DNA from: Aureimonas endophytica
GTDB taxonomy: Bacteria; Pseudomonadota; Alphaproteobacteria; Rhizobiales; Rhizobiaceae
Assembly (NCBI RefSeq): GCF_014642635.1
Contig: NZ_BMIQ01000004.1
Span: 372,001 to 436,000, forward strand
Length of the DNA: 64,000 nt
Reading direction: 5' to 3'
Made by a program: the position numbers and the translations under genes. This document shows positions 54,983 to 64,000 of this stretch, piece after piece. Every line of letters begins with the position of its first letter. Position 1 is the first letter of the stretch. The notes beneath the pieces are model-generated. The model did not search any database. It saw nothing but the letters and a program-made list of their open reading frames with translations, and was not told the DNA's origin.

Positions 54983-55917
54983 GTGCCGTCTCGCCGAGGA
55001 TCGCCTTCCAGGGCGAGCCGGGCGCCAATTCCGACATGGCCTGCCGGGCCGTCTTCGGCGCGGCGCTGGAGCCCTTGCCCTGTCCCTCCTTCGACGACGC
55101 CTTCGCCGCCGTGAAGAACGGCGAGGCGAGCCATGCGATGATTCCGATCGACAACACGCTGGCCGGGCGCGTCGCCGACATCCATCGGCTGATGCCCGAT
55201 TCCGGCCTGCAGATCGTCGGCGAATATTTCATGCCGATCCATTTCCAGCTGATGGCCCTGCCCGGCACGCGCCGGGAGGAGATCGTCAGCGTCCACAGCC
55301 ATGTCCACGCGCTCGGCCAGTGCCGGCAATATCTGCGCCGCAACGGCTGGAAGGCGGTGATCGCCGGCGACACGGCGGGCGCGGCGCGCGAGGTCTCGGA
55401 AGGAGGCGATCGGAGCCAGGCGGCGCTCGCCCCCGAACTCGCGGCCGGGCTCTACGGGCTGGAGATCCTCGACCGCAACGTGGAGGACTCGGAGAACAAC
55501 GTCACCCGCTTCGTGATCCTGCGCGATCCCGAGAAGCTGCCGCCCTCCGATTCCGAGGAGCAGCGCCTGTCGCTCTGGGCGGCGCGCGACCCGCAGCCGA
55601 CCGAGCGCGGCCGCGCCTATATCAGCCACGACGTGGTGACGACCTTCATCTTCCGCGTCCGCAACATTCCGGGCGCCCTCTACAAGGGGCTCGGGGGCTT
55701 CGCCACCAACGGCATCAACATGACGAAGCTGGAAAGCTACCAGATCGGCGGCACCTTCTCGGCGACGCTGTTCTATGCCGATATCGAGGGCCATCCGCAC
55801 GATCCGCCGGTGGCACGCGCCCTTGAGGAGCTGCGCTTCTTCTCGGCGGAGTTCCGCAATCTCGGCGTCTATCGCGCCGCGCCCGACCGCCACGCGCTGC
55901 TCGCGCCGGCGGAATAG
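54979..55917 (+). CDS. pheA: Prephenate dehydratase
   Basis: A 312-residue enzyme converting prephenate to phenylpyruvate in phenylalanine synthesis. The catalytic domain shows [27 protein letters not shown] and [10 protein letters not shown]. The C-terminal ACT domain (about 215-300), with [25 protein letters not shown], is the usual phenylalanine feedback site. There is no chorismate mutase domain. It overlaps kdsB by ATGA, a pairing typical of Hyphomicrobiales. Confidence 0.95.
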   Translation: MSAVSPRIAFQGEPGANSDMACRAVFGAALEPLPCPSFDDAFAAVKNGEASHAMIPIDNTLAGRVADIHRLMPDSGLQIVGEYFMPIHFQLMALPGTRREEIVSVHSHVHALGQCRQYLRRNGWKAVIAGDTAGAAREVSEGGDRSQAALAPELAAGLYGLEILDRNVEDSENNVTRFVILRDPEKLPPSDSEEQRLSLWAARDPQPTERGRAYISHDVVTTFIFRVRNIPGALYKGLGGFATNGINMTKLESYQIGGTFSATLFYADIEGHPHDPPVARALEELRFFSAEFRNLGVYRAAPDRHALLAPAE

Positions 55918-55927
55918 GACGGGCCCG

Positions 55928-57178
55928 TCAGGCCGAGCAACCCGCCGCCGCCGCCGCCTCGCGGCGGCTCGCCTGCTCGTCCAGCCAGGAAACGGCGAAG
56001 ATGCCGAGGCCCGCGAGGCCGAGCGTGACGCCGACCCAGCCCGTCGAGGCATAGCCGTAGCCCGCCGCGATCGACAGCCCGCCGAGCCAGGCGCCGAGCG
56101 CGTTGGCGACGTTGAAGGCGGAATGCATGGAGGCGGCGGCCAGCGTCTGCGCATCGCCCGCGACATCCATCAGGCGCGACTGCACCGCCGGTCCGACGGC
56201 GATGCCGAAGCCGATGAGGAAGACGCAGAGTTCGAGCAGCGGCGCGGATTGGGCGGTCAGCGAGAAGAGCACCAGCACGCAGACATTGAAGATCATCATG
56301 CCGGCGAGCGTGCCCATCAGCGAGCGGTCGGCGAGCCAGGCGCCGATGATGTTGCCGGCGATCGTGCCGATGCCGAAGAGCGCCAGGATGATCGGAATGA
56401 AGTCCTCCGACAGGCCCGCGACCAGCGTCGCCGTCGAGGCGATATAGCTGAAGACCGAGAACATGCCGCCGAAGCCGACGGCGACGATGCCGAGCGTCAG
56501 CCAGACCTGCCGGCGCATGAAGGCGCCGAGCTCGCGCAGCGCGCTCGCCCCTTCCGCCACGCGGTCGCGCGGCAGCGTCGCCCAGAGCAGTACCAGCGCC
56601 GCCGCGCCGACCGCGCCGACGAAGACGAACATCGCCCGCCAGCCGAAGAACTGGCCGAGCGCCGCGGCGAGCGGCGTGCCGACGAGGGTCGCCGTGGTGA
56701 GGCCGAGCATGACGCGGCCGATGGCCTGGGCCCGCTTCCTCGGCGGCGCCATGGAGGCGGCGACGAGCGCCGCGACGCCGAAATAGGCGCCGTGCGGAAA
56801 GCCGGAGACGAAGCGGGTGATCACCAGCGGCAGATAGCCGGGCACCACGGCGCTCGCCAGATTGGCGGCGACGAAGGCCAGCATGAGAAGCAGCAGGAGC
56901 GCGCGCCGCGACAGCTTGGCGGCGAGGATCGCGATGGCCGGCGCGCCGACGACGACGCCGAAGGCATAGGCGCTGATCAGATGTCCGGCTTCCGGCGTCG
57001 AGACGTTCAGTTCGCGCGCCGCGTCCGGCAAAAGGCCCATGATGGCGAATTCGCCGGTGCCGACGCCGAAGCTGCCGACCGCCAGCGCCAGCGTCACCAC
57101 CAGGGCGGTGCGGCGCGAAACGGGAGCCATGTCGGGATCGGCGGGCGGATTGCGGTCGAGCGCGGCGGCTTCGCTCAT
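55928..57178 (-). CDS. MFS transporter (DHA1/AraJ-like exporter)
   Basis: A 416-residue twelve-helix permease. The start ATG 57178 gives MSEAAALDR; ATG 57193 is also possible. Helix 1 carries ALAVGSFGVGTGEFAIMGLLP, typical of the sugar-efflux/AraJ branch. The helix 2-3 loop motif is weak, and helix 5 has GRVMLGLTTATLVGTPLAAALG, the antiporter-type motif C. Proton-driven drug or metabolite export is likely; the substrate is unknown. It converges with the pheA transcript. Confidence 0.9.
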   Translation of the reverse strand: MSEAAALDRNPPADPDMAPVSRRTALVVTLALAVGSFGVGTGEFAIMGLLPDAARELNVSTPEAGHLISAYAFGVVVGAPAIAILAAKLSRRALLLLLMLAFVAANLASAVVPGYLPLVITRFVSGFPHGAYFGVAALVAASMAPPRKRAQAIGRVMLGLTTATLVGTPLAAALGQFFGWRAMFVFVGAVGAAALVLLWATLPRDRVAEGASALRELGAFMRRQVWLTLGIVAVGFGGMFSVFSYIASTATLVAGLSEDFIPIILALFGIGTIAGNIIGAWLADRSLMGTLAGMMIFNVCVLVLFSLTAQSAPLLELCVFLIGFGIAVGPAVQSRLMDVAGDAQTLAAASMHSAFNVANALGAWLGGLSIAAGYGYASTGWVGVTLGLAGLGIFAVSWLDEQASRREAAAAAGCSA

Positions 57179-57299
57179 GGGAGGGCTCCTCATCCAGGCG
57201 GGCGCGGCGGGACCGGGGCATTCGGACGAATGCCTTCCTGGCCGGCCGCGCTCTCCCTTCGCGCCCGGCTTCCTGCCTGTTGCATTGCGATATGCGGCC

Positions 57300-58127
57300 T
57301 TAACTACGCCCCGCCGCCGGCTCTGCCAAGGACGTGATCGAATATGTCGGCAGAAGTGATCGCGGCGCGGCAAGCTCCGCTTCAGTCTCGTAATCGACCC
57401 CGACGAAATAGAGCCCGTCCGGCGGCGCCACCGGGCCGCAGCGCTTGCGGTCGCGCGCCTCCAGCGCGGCCGTGACGTCGTCGTCGCTCCAGCGATGCTC
57501 GCCGACGAGCTTCAGCGACCCGGCGAAGGAGCGGATCTGATTGTGGAGGAAGGAGCGGGCGGAGGCGAGGATCTCGACGCCGCCGTCCGGCGCGCGCACG
57601 ACGTCCAGCCGGTCGAGCGTGCGCACCGGGTTCTTCGCCTGGCAATTGGCCGAGCGGAAGGTCGAGAAGTCGTAGGTGCCGACGAGGCGCTTGGCGGCGC
57701 GGTCCATGGCGGCGACATCAAGCGGGCGCGACACCCACCAGACGCGGCCCTTGAGAATGGCGGCCGGCGAGCGCCGGTCGAGAATGCGGTAGACGTAGTG
57801 GCGCCGGCGGGCCGAGAAGCGGGCGTCGAAATCCACCGGCACGACCGCCGCCTCGATCACCGCGACGCTGTCCTCGCGCAGATGCGCGTTCATCGCGTCG
57901 CGCACCGTGTCGGTGCGCCATTCGCGGGACAGGTCGATATGGGCCACCTGACCGATGGCATGGACGCCGGCATCGGTGCGCCCGGCGCCGAAGACGGTGA
58001 CGCGCTCGCCGCAGAAGGCCTCCACCGCCCGCTCCAGCGCGCCCTGCACGGAAGGCCCGTTCTCCTGCCGCTGCCAGCCGGCATAGGGGGTGCCGTCATA
58101 TTCGACGATCAGCTTATAGCGGGGCAT
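57300..58127 (-). CDS. truA: tRNA pseudouridine synthase A
   Basis: A 275-residue enzyme that forms pseudouridine at positions 38-40 of tRNA anticodon stems. The catalytic Asp lies in [29 protein letters not shown] near the start and [16 protein letters not shown] near the end are conserved. The last 15 or so residues ([19 protein letters not shown]) are an unusual extension. Its start overlaps the fmt stop by 14 nt, so def, fmt and truA form one unit. Confidence 0.95.
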   Translation of the reverse strand: MPRYKLIVEYDGTPYAGWQRQENGPSVQGALERAVEAFCGERVTVFGAGRTDAGVHAIGQVAHIDLSREWRTDTVRDAMNAHLREDSVAVIEAAVVPVDFDARFSARRRHYVYRILDRRSPAAILKGRVWWVSRPLDVAAMDRAAKRLVGTYDFSTFRSANCQAKNPVRTLDRLDVVRAPDGGVEILASARSFLHNQIRSFAGSLKLVGEHRWSDDDVTAALEARDRKRCGPVAPPDGLYFVGVDYETEAELAAPRSLLPTYSITSLAEPAAGRS

Positions 58128-59088
58128 CGGACCCGATCCGCGCGCCGGGACGGAGATTGGCGCCGCGCAGGAAGTCGGCAGCCCCCATCGCCTTGCCGCC
58201 GGCCCGCTGCAATTCGAGAAGGCGTACCGCGCCCGTCCCGCAGGCGACCGTCAGGCCCTCGTCGACAAGTGTGCCGGGCGCGCCGTGGAGGCCGGGTTCC
58301 GCGACGGCGCGCAGGAGCTTCACCCGCTCCGGCCCCGCCCCGCAGTCGATCAGGGTCCAGGCGCCGGGAAAGGGCGAGAAGGCATTGATCCACGCCGCGA
58401 CGGCGGCGCCGGTCCCGGCGAAGTCGATCCGCGTCTCGCTCTTCTCGATCTTGCGAGCATAGAGCGGCTCGCGCCCCGTGCGGGCGGCGATCGCCTCCTG
58501 CGGCTCGAAGGCGAGCGTGCCGGCCTCCAGCCGGCGCAGCGCGGCCGCCATCGCCTCGGCCGTCAGCGCGGCGAGCCGGTCGTGCAGGTCGCCGGACGTG
58601 TCGGACGGGCCGATCGGCGTCTCGCGCGTCTCGGCGACGGGGCCGGTGTCGAGCCCGGCCTCCATCCGCATCACCATCGTGCCGGTCACGGCGTCGCCCG
58701 CCTCGATCGCCCGCTGGATCGGCGCCGCGCCGCGCCAGCGCGGCAGCAGCGAGGCATGGCCGTTGAGGCAGCCATGGCGGGGCGCGTCGAGCGCCGCCTG
58801 GGGCAGGAGCATGCCGAAGGCGACGACGACGCCGATATCGGCCTTCAGAGCCGCGAGGCGCTCGACTTCCGCCGGCTCGCGCTTGAAGGAGGCAAGGCTC
58901 CGAACGTCGAGGCCGAGGGCGCGCGCTTCCGTCTCGACCGGCGAGGGCGTCGGCGCGAGGCCGCGCCGGCCGGCGGCGCGGGGCGGTTGGGTATAGACCG
59001 CCGCGATCTCGTGCCCGTCATCCACGAGGCGCCGCAGCACCGGCACCGAAAAGGCCGGGGTTCCCATGAAGACGAGCTTCAGCGCCAT
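58114..59088 (-). CDS. fmt: Methionyl-tRNA formyltransferase
   Basis: A 324-residue enzyme formylating initiator Met-tRNA. The N-terminal Rossmann domain shows [20 protein letters not shown], the active site [23 protein letters not shown] (split here in normal spacing) and DTGPV. The C-terminal OB-fold domain starts near residue 205. It follows def by 25 nt, the standard gene pair, and overlaps truA. Confidence 0.95.
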   Translation of the reverse strand: MALKLVFMGTPAFSVPVLRRLVDDGHEIAAVYTQPPRAAGRRGLAPTPSPVETEARALGLDVRSLASFKREPAEVERLAALKADIGVVVAFGMLLPQAALDAPRHGCLNGHASLLPRWRGAAPIQRAIEAGDAVTGTMVMRMEAGLDTGPVAETRETPIGPSDTSGDLHDRLAALTAEAMAAALRRLEAGTLAFEPQEAIAARTGREPLYARKIEKSETRIDFAGTGAAVAAWINAFSPFPGAWTLIDCGAGPERVKLLRAVAEPGLHGAPGTLVDEGLTVACGTGAVRLLELQRAGGKAMGAADFLRGANLRPGARIGSDAPL

Positions 59089-59113
59089 GTCCGGCCCTCG
59101 CGACGGCGGATGG

Positions 59114-59629
59114 TCAGGCGGAGACGCGCTTGGCGGCCTTGGTGAACTTCTTCACCACCATGTCGCGCTTCAGCTTGGAGATATGGTCGATGAAGAGCAC
59201 GCCGTTCAGATGGTCGATCTCGTGCTGGAGGCAGGTGGCGAGGACGCCCTCGGCTTCCAGCTCGTGCGTCGCGCCGTCGAGGCCGAGATAGCCGACCGTC
59301 ACCTTGGCCGGCCGCTCGACCTCCGCGTAATAGTCCGGGATCGACAGGCAGCCCTCCTCGTAGGTCGACATCGCGTCGGACCGGGCGAGGATCTCGGGGT
59401 TGAGGAAGACCTGCGGGCGCTTCTCCTCGTCCTCGCCCGCGACATCGATGACGAGCATGCGCAGGAGTTCGCCCACCTGCACGGCGGCGAGGCCGATGCC
59501 GGGGGCGTCATACATCGTCTCCAGCATGTCGTCGGCGAAGCGCTTCAGGTCGGCGTCGACGCGCTCCACCGGCCGGGATGCCTTGCGAAGCAGCGGATCG
59601 GGCAGAATGACGAGGGGTCGGATGGCCAT
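59114..59629 (-). CDS. def: Peptide deformylase
   Basis: A 171-residue metalloenzyme that removes the formyl group from nascent proteins. All three motifs are present: [18 protein letters not shown] (metal Cys) and HEIDHLNG (two His and the catalytic Glu). ATG 59629 gives the family start [15 protein letters not shown], although the frame is open further upstream. It is the first gene of def-fmt-truA. Confidence 0.95.
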   Translation of the reverse strand: MAIRPLVILPDPLLRKASRPVERVDADLKRFADDMLETMYDAPGIGLAAVQVGELLRMLVIDVAGEDEEKRPQVFLNPEILARSDAMSTYEEGCLSIPDYYAEVERPAKVTVGYLGLDGATHELEAEGVLATCLQHEIDHLNGVLFIDHISKLKRDMVVKKFTKAAKRVSA

Positions 59630-59850
59630 GGCCGTGAGGTAATCGCTGACGGCGCCAGGGTCAATCGAACGATCGAGTCCCGTGCCGCGCATCGGGATCG
59701 CGGGAAGCTTCCGCCAATCATGCTTCCCCCGTTGACGCAAGGCCGGGCAGTGCCGCTGACGCGCTTGTTACCGATTTATAAACAGAAAGGTGGATCGAAA
59801 ACCGTTGCCTGCCGTTGTATAAGCAGTTCTTAACATATTCGGAGGCTCGC

Positions 59851-61353
59851 ATGCTGCGGGCGATGCAAGCAGCCGTGGCTGCGCTTCTTCTTGCGTCCGC
59901 GCCTGTGGCGCTGGTTCCGGCTCAGGCCTGGGCCTCCGACCTTGCCGATGCCTATAACCACCAGACCGATGCGAGCTTCCGCACCGGCATGCAGATCCGT
60001 CTTGCCTGGACGGGCGACTATGCCGGCGACTTCTCCGGCTCGGTCGACGCTCGCAGCCTGCGCGCCATCCGCGACTTCCAGGCCCGTCACGGCATGGAGG
60101 CGAACGGCGTCATCAGCGAGGACTTCCTCCAGCTCCTGATCGCCAAGAGTGATGCCGCCCGCGCCGCCGTCGGCTTCGACCTCGTGGACGATGCGACGAC
60201 GGGCCTGCGCGTCGCCCTGCCGCTGGCGCTCGTCAGCGACGACGGCTCGACGCCGGTCGGCCATGTCTGGCGTTCCGCCGACCGCGCGATCGAGATCGAG
60301 ACCGTGCGCCTGACCGGGACGGAAGGCGATATCGATGCCGTCCACGCCATGCTGTCGCAGCCGAGCGCGACGCGCAGCGTCACGTCCGATGTCGCGACCG
60401 AGGGGGGCTTCACCGTCGCCGGCGTCGAGGGCGGTCGGCCCTATCTCATGCGCTTCAAGGGCGTGGCCGGCGACGTGCGCGGCTTCGGCATCTCCTACGA
60501 CCCGTCGCAGCGCGAGGCGATGCTGTCCTACGCGACCGTCGCCGCCAATCTCTTCGACCCCGACATTCCGCAGGTTCAGGACCCGGTCGTCACCGCTGGT
60601 CTCGACCCGGCCCCGACGGGCGCGGTGCCGGATGCCGCCCGCACGCGCGGCGAGCGCTTCCGTTCGCTGCTCGACGCCAAGGCGCGGCCGGACGGCGAGA
60701 GCGGCACGGCGCCCGCCGCCACCGAGACCGCCTCGTCCGGCACGGGCTTCGTCGTCTCGAACGACGGCTGGGTGCTGACCAATGCGCATGTCGCGGGCGC
60801 CTGCCGCGCCGTGATGGTCGGCGACAAGGGCCTGGCCGACAAGGTGCTGGTCGACGAGGCGAACGACGTCGCGGCCGTCCATGTCGGCGCCAAGCTCGGC
60901 AAGCCGCTCGCCATCGCCGGCGACATGCCGCGCCTCGGCGAGGACGTGCTCGCCCTCGGCTTTCCGCTGCGCTCGATCCTCGCCGACAGCCTGAACGTCA
61001 CGCGCGGCAACGTCTCCTCGCTGCGCGGCCTGTCGAACGACCCGCGCTATCTCCAGATCTCCGCGCCGGTGCAGCCGGGCAATTCCGGCGGCCCGCTGGT
61101 CGATCTCACCGGCCGCGTTGTCGGCATCGTCACGGCCAAGCTCGACGCCATTGCGGTGGCCGACGCGACGGGCGACATCCCGCAATCGATCAATTTCGCC
61201 ATCCGCCCGGACGCCGCCGCCCGCTTCCTGAAGGACAAGGGCATCCGCTTCGCCTCGGCGCCGGCCTCGAAGAATTTCGCCAGTGTCGCGGACACGACGG
61301 CTGGCATCGCCGACTCGGTCATGCCGATCCTCTGCCTCGACGCCGAACGCTGA
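59851..61353 (+). CDS. Exported trypsin-like serine protease with PG-binding-like domain
   Basis: A 500-residue protein. A signal peptide covers about residues 1-29 (ending AQAWA-SD). A peptidoglycan-binding-like helical domain (about 32-105, SLRAIRDFQARHGMEANGVI) comes first. A linker of unknown fold follows, then an S1 protease domain with His (LTNAHVAGAC), Asp (ANDVAAVHV) and Ser (PVQPGNSGGPLVD). The triad looks complete. It probably works in the periplasm on envelope proteins. ATG 59851 has GGAGG upstream. Confidence 0.92.
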   Translation: MLRAMQAAVAALLLASAPVALVPAQAWASDLADAYNHQTDASFRTGMQIRLAWTGDYAGDFSGSVDARSLRAIRDFQARHGMEANGVISEDFLQLLIAKSDAARAAVGFDLVDDATTGLRVALPLALVSDDGSTPVGHVWRSADRAIEIETVRLTGTEGDIDAVHAMLSQPSATRSVTSDVATEGGFTVAGVEGGRPYLMRFKGVAGDVRGFGISYDPSQREAMLSYATVAANLFDPDIPQVQDPVVTAGLDPAPTGAVPDAARTRGERFRSLLDAKARPDGESGTAPAATETASSGTGFVVSNDGWVLTNAHVAGACRAVMVGDKGLADKVLVDEANDVAAVHVGAKLGKPLAIAGDMPRLGEDVLALGFPLRSILADSLNVTRGNVSSLRGLSNDPRYLQISAPVQPGNSGGPLVDLTGRVVGIVTAKLDAIAVADATGDIPQSINFAIRPDAAARFLKDKGIRFASAPASKNFASVADTTAGIADSVMPILCLDAER

Positions 61354-61361
61354 GCCTCGCC

Positions 61362-62609
61362 TCAGCGCAGCTTCGCGGCGAGGGCGGACGAAGGCCAGCA
61401 GCTTTCCGGAAGTCCCAGCGAGGCCTCCACCGTGCCGATCGTGCGGCGCGTCTTGAAGCCGGGAAAGCCGTCCGCGCCGCCGACATCGTAGCCCTTCGCC
61501 TGAAGACGCTCCTGGAGCCGGGCGATCTCGCCCCGCGTCGGGCCGCCTGCCGTCTTCCACGGCGTGGCGAAGGCGCCGCCCTTGCCGGCGATGCGATCGG
61601 CGAGCTGGCCGATGAAGAGGGCGTAGAGGTCGGAATTGTTGTAGACCTTCAGGACGTAGAAACTCGGCGTCGCGACGAAGGCGGGGCCGAGCCGCCCGGC
61701 CGGCATCAGGAGATGGGCCGTCGCGCGCGGCTCGCCTGGAAAGGCGCCTCCCGCGACCGGCCTCGCGCCGGCCTTCGTGAAATCGGCCAGCGTCCGAGCC
61801 TTATCCGGCCCTTCGCCGGTACAGGACAGGGCGGCCGGAATGGCCGCCTCCGTCGCCCAGCCGCGTCCGGCCTTCCAGCCTGAAGCCTGAAGATAGTGGG
61901 CGATCGAGGCCAGCGTGTCGGGCACGGAGGACCAGATGTCGCGTCGTCCGTCGCCGTCGAAATCGACGGCATAGTCCTTGAACTTCGTCGGCATGAATTG
62001 CGGCTGGCCGAGGGCCCCGGCCCAGGAGGACCGCATCTCCGCCACCGAGAGATGGCCGTCCGCCACGATGTCGAGCGCCGCGAGGAGTTCGTCGCGGAAC
62101 ATCGCCTTGCGCCGCGAGGTCCAGGCCTTGGTGCCCAGCACCTCGAAGGCGTCGTAGGGGATCTTGGCCGCGCCGAAATTCGATTCCCGTCCCCAGACGG
62201 CGAGGAGGATCGGCGCCGGCACGCCGTAGCGCTTCTCGATCCGGGCGAGCACCGTCTGGTGGGCGGCGAGGAGCGTGCGCCCCTTGGCGCCGAGCCGCGT
62301 CAGCGCCTTCTCGTCGAAATAGGCGGCGGGATCGCGAAACTCGGCCTGGCTGCTCTTCTCCTCGATCGCCGGCTTCTCGCCCGGCAGGACGAGATCGGGC
62401 AGCTTGAGATTGGGCTTCACGCCCTTGAAGGCCGCGTCGAAGACGGCGCGCGGCACGCCCCGCGCCTTCGCCGCCGGCCAGATGTCGCCTTCGAGGAACT
62501 GGCGGAAGGCGGCGTCGTAGGAAGGCTGGGCGAGCGCCGGGGCGGCGAGGGCAAAGGAGGCGGCGAGGAGAAGGGCCGCACCGATGAGGCGCCGGAAAGA
62601 ATGCATCAT
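61362..62609 (-). CDS. Lytic murein transglycosylase (MltB-like)
   Basis: A 415-residue exported enzyme starting at the tandem ATG 62609/62606. A signal peptide covers about 1-28 (ending APALA-QP) without a lipobox. The SLT_2 catalytic domain shows LLAVWGRESNFGAAKI with the catalytic Glu, then SSWAGALGQPQFMPTKF and DGDGRRDIWSSVPDTLASIAHYL. A C-terminal peptidoglycan-binding domain (about 350-405) ends the protein. It cleaves glycan strands to anhydro-muropeptides. It converges with the serine protease gene, 9 nt apart. Confidence 0.94.
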   Translation of the reverse strand: MMHSFRRLIGAALLLAASFALAAPALAQPSYDAAFRQFLEGDIWPAAKARGVPRAVFDAAFKGVKPNLKLPDLVLPGEKPAIEEKSSQAEFRDPAAYFDEKALTRLGAKGRTLLAAHQTVLARIEKRYGVPAPILLAVWGRESNFGAAKIPYDAFEVLGTKAWTSRRKAMFRDELLAALDIVADGHLSVAEMRSSWAGALGQPQFMPTKFKDYAVDFDGDGRRDIWSSVPDTLASIAHYLQASGWKAGRGWATEAAIPAALSCTGEGPDKARTLADFTKAGARPVAGGAFPGEPRATAHLLMPAGRLGPAFVATPSFYVLKVYNNSDLYALFIGQLADRIAGKGGAFATPWKTAGGPTRGEIARLQERLQAKGYDVGGADGFPGFKTRRTIGTVEASLGLPESCWPSSALAAKLR

Positions 62610-62731
62610 TGTTTCGTGCCGAAAGGAGTGTCCAAGTCGCGGTGCCGGTCGATGGCCGAACTGTTGGCGGAGGCTGGAAGCCTTCCTGCCTAGCCGTTCC
62701 GCCGCGTGGTCGAGTTCCTCGTCGCCTTCTC

Positions 62732-63349
62732 TCAGGCGCGGCGCAGCACCGTCCAGACGGCGGTGCCGGCCATGATCGCCGCCGCGCTGCGGTTGAGGCG
62801 GGCGAGAAGACGCGAGCGATCGAGCGCGCTCCGCGCCCGGGCGGCCAGCGCGGCATAGGCGATCATCACCGCGAAGAGAACGAGGATCGTCGCCACGGCG
62901 AGGGCGGCGAAGCTGCCGAGGTCGATCGCGTGGAGATCGAGAAGCGTCGGCAGGAGGGCGAGATAGAAGAAGATCGTCTTCGGATTGGACAGAGTGACGA
63001 GATAGCCGGCCGAGACGCTGGCCAGCGCGCTTTCCGAGGCGAGCGAGCGGATCGCCGCCGCCCGTCCGCCGGCCCGCCACAGCTGCCAGGCGAGATAGGC
63101 GAGATAGAGCGCCGCGCCGTAGCGGATGACGACGAAGACCTCGCCCATCGCGGCGGCGATCATGGCGAGGCCGAAACAGGCGGCGGTGAGATAGGTGAGA
63201 TCGCCGAGCACGAGACCCGCCGCGAAGGCGAGGCCGTGGCGGAAGCCCGAGCCGAGGGCGCGCGCCACGAGGGCGACGACGCCCGGCCCCGGAATCGCGG
63301 CGGCGATGCCGAGGGCGAGACAATAGGCCAGGACATTCGCCAGCGTCAT
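62732..63349 (-). CDS. LysE/RhtB-family exporter
   Basis: A 205-residue membrane protein with five to six helices. The family N-terminal motif reads AAIPGPGVVALVARALGSGFRHG (split over helices 1-2), and the later LVTLSNPKTIFFYLALLPTLL is diagnostic. It exports amino acids such as threonine or homoserine lactone-type compounds; the substrate is unknown. It lies between recR and the transglycosylase on the same strand. Confidence 0.93.
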   Translation of the reverse strand: MTLANVLAYCLALGIAAAIPGPGVVALVARALGSGFRHGLAFAAGLVLGDLTYLTAACFGLAMIAAAMGEVFVVIRYGAALYLAYLAWQLWRAGGRAAAIRSLASESALASVSAGYLVTLSNPKTIFFYLALLPTLLDLHAIDLGSFAALAVATILVLFAVMIAYAALAARARSALDRSRLLARLNRSAAAIMAGTAVWTVLRRA

Positions 63350-63414
63350 CGAAGCCTCCCAAGGCTTGCCGAACCTGCGCGACTCTCGCGCGGCGGCCGG
63401 CCTCTGGCAAGGCC

Positions 63415-64000
63415 TCAGAAGGCCGTGCGCGCCCGCATCGCCGCCGAGAGCGTGCCCTCGTCCAGATAGTCGAGCTCGCCGCCGACTGGCACGCCATGGG
63501 CGAGACGGGTGATCTTGAGATCGAAGCCGGCGAGCTGATCGATGAGGTAATGGGCCGTCGTCTGGCCCTCGACCGTGGCGTTCACCGCGACGATGACTTC
63601 AGAGATGCCGCCTTCCGCCACGCGCTCGACGAGACGGCGGATGGTGAGATCCTCCGGCCCGACGCCTTCCAGCGGCGAGAGCACGCCGCCGAGCACGTGA
63701 TAGGCGGCGTTCAGCGCCTTCGCCCGCTCCAGCGCCCAGAGATCCGAGACGTCCTCCACCACGACGACCGTCGACTGGTCGCGCGTCGCGTCCGAGCAGA
63801 TCGTGCAGGGATCGCGCGTGTCGATATTGCCGCAATTGGAGCAGACGAGGACATTGGCCCGCGCCCGGTCCATCGCCTCGGCGAGCGGGGCGAGGAGCTG
63901 GTCCTTGCGCTTGACGAGGTGCAGCGTCGCGCGCCGCGCCGAGCGGGGACCGAGGCCGGGCAGCTTGGCGAGAAGCTGGATCAGCCGCTCGATCTCCGGC
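63415..64000 (-). CDS. recR: Recombination protein RecR (5' end beyond window)
   Basis: A partial gene: 194 C-terminal codons are visible and the start lies past 64000. Visible are the helix-hairpin-helix [19 protein letters not shown], the C4 zinc finger ([16 protein letters not shown]) and the Toprim domain with [12 protein letters not shown] and [15 protein letters not shown]. RecR loads RecA at gaps together with RecF and RecO. The usual neighbours dnaX and ybaB would be expected outside the window. Confidence 0.96.
   Translation of the reverse strand, partial: PEIERLIQLLAKLPGLGPRSARRATLHLVKRKDQLLAPLAEAMDRARANVLVCSNCGNIDTRDPCTICSDATRDQSTVVVVEDVSDLWALERAKALNAAYHVLGGVLSPLEGVGPEDLTIRRLVERVAEGGISEVIVAVNATVEGQTTAHYLIDQLAGFDLKITRLAHGVPVGGELDYLDEGTLSAAMRARTAF

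Overview
The window looks like a chromosomal segment of a high-GC alphaproteobacterium of the order Hyphomicrobiales (Rhizobiales). The reasons are the gene content and order (recR, LysE exporter, MltB-type transglycosylase; def-fmt-truA; a cpa/tad pilus locus; a BMP-type nucleoside ABC importer with salvage genes; a Yej-type peptide importer) and the strong G/C bias at third codon positions. A family such as Aurantimonadaceae is possible but cannot be fixed from sequence alone. About 55 protein genes and two tRNAs are supported.

Layout. 1-5271: a loosely packed, less GC-rich stretch with a hicAB toxin-antitoxin pair whose toxin is frameshifted, decayed or uncertain frames, a small lipoprotein, and an overlapping pair made of a Tat-exported molybdopterin-fold protein and a membrane GGDEF-EAL protein. 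5272-14832: a 9.5-kb integrated mobilizable element bounded by 19-bp direct repeats. One repeat is the 3' end of tRNA-Ser(GGA). It carries a tyrosine recombinase next to the tRNA, a MobA/MobL-type relaxase with a likely oriT and accessory gene, a rolling-circle HUH replication protein, a DUF3102-like gene, an unknown membrane protein and an AT-rich AIPR-family (abortive phage resistance) cargo gene. 14905-28674: msrA, then a nucleoside uptake and salvage region. The importer (substrate-binding protein, ATPase, two permeases) runs with cdd, a PNP gene, deoC and deoA on the plus strand; upp, add and deoB lie on the minus strand; slyX and a VOC-family gene are interleaved.

28732-39802: the Tad/Flp pilus locus. 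A CpaC-N-domain protein is divergent from flp and cpaA. After tRNA-Phe comes the tightly packed cpaB-cpaC-cpaD-cpaE-cpaF-tadB-tadC operon, followed by convergent tadD. 39855-53263: leucyl aminopeptidase, an NlpC/P60 hydrolase, ghrA, a Nudix hydrolase, and a Yej-like peptide transporter (two substrate-binding proteins, two permeases, fused double ATPase) interrupted by a decayed PIN toxin module and a CDF metal exporter. 53359-64000: cytochrome c, kdsB, prephenate dehydratase, an MFS exporter, truA-fmt-def, a trypsin-like protease, a lytic transglycosylase, a LysE exporter and recR, which runs off the window.

The most notable find is the tRNA-Ser element. It combines integration, rolling-circle replication, mobilization and a phage-defence-type cargo in under 10 kb, and has several unexplained perfect inverted repeats. 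One of them covers the start codon of the mobilization accessory gene.
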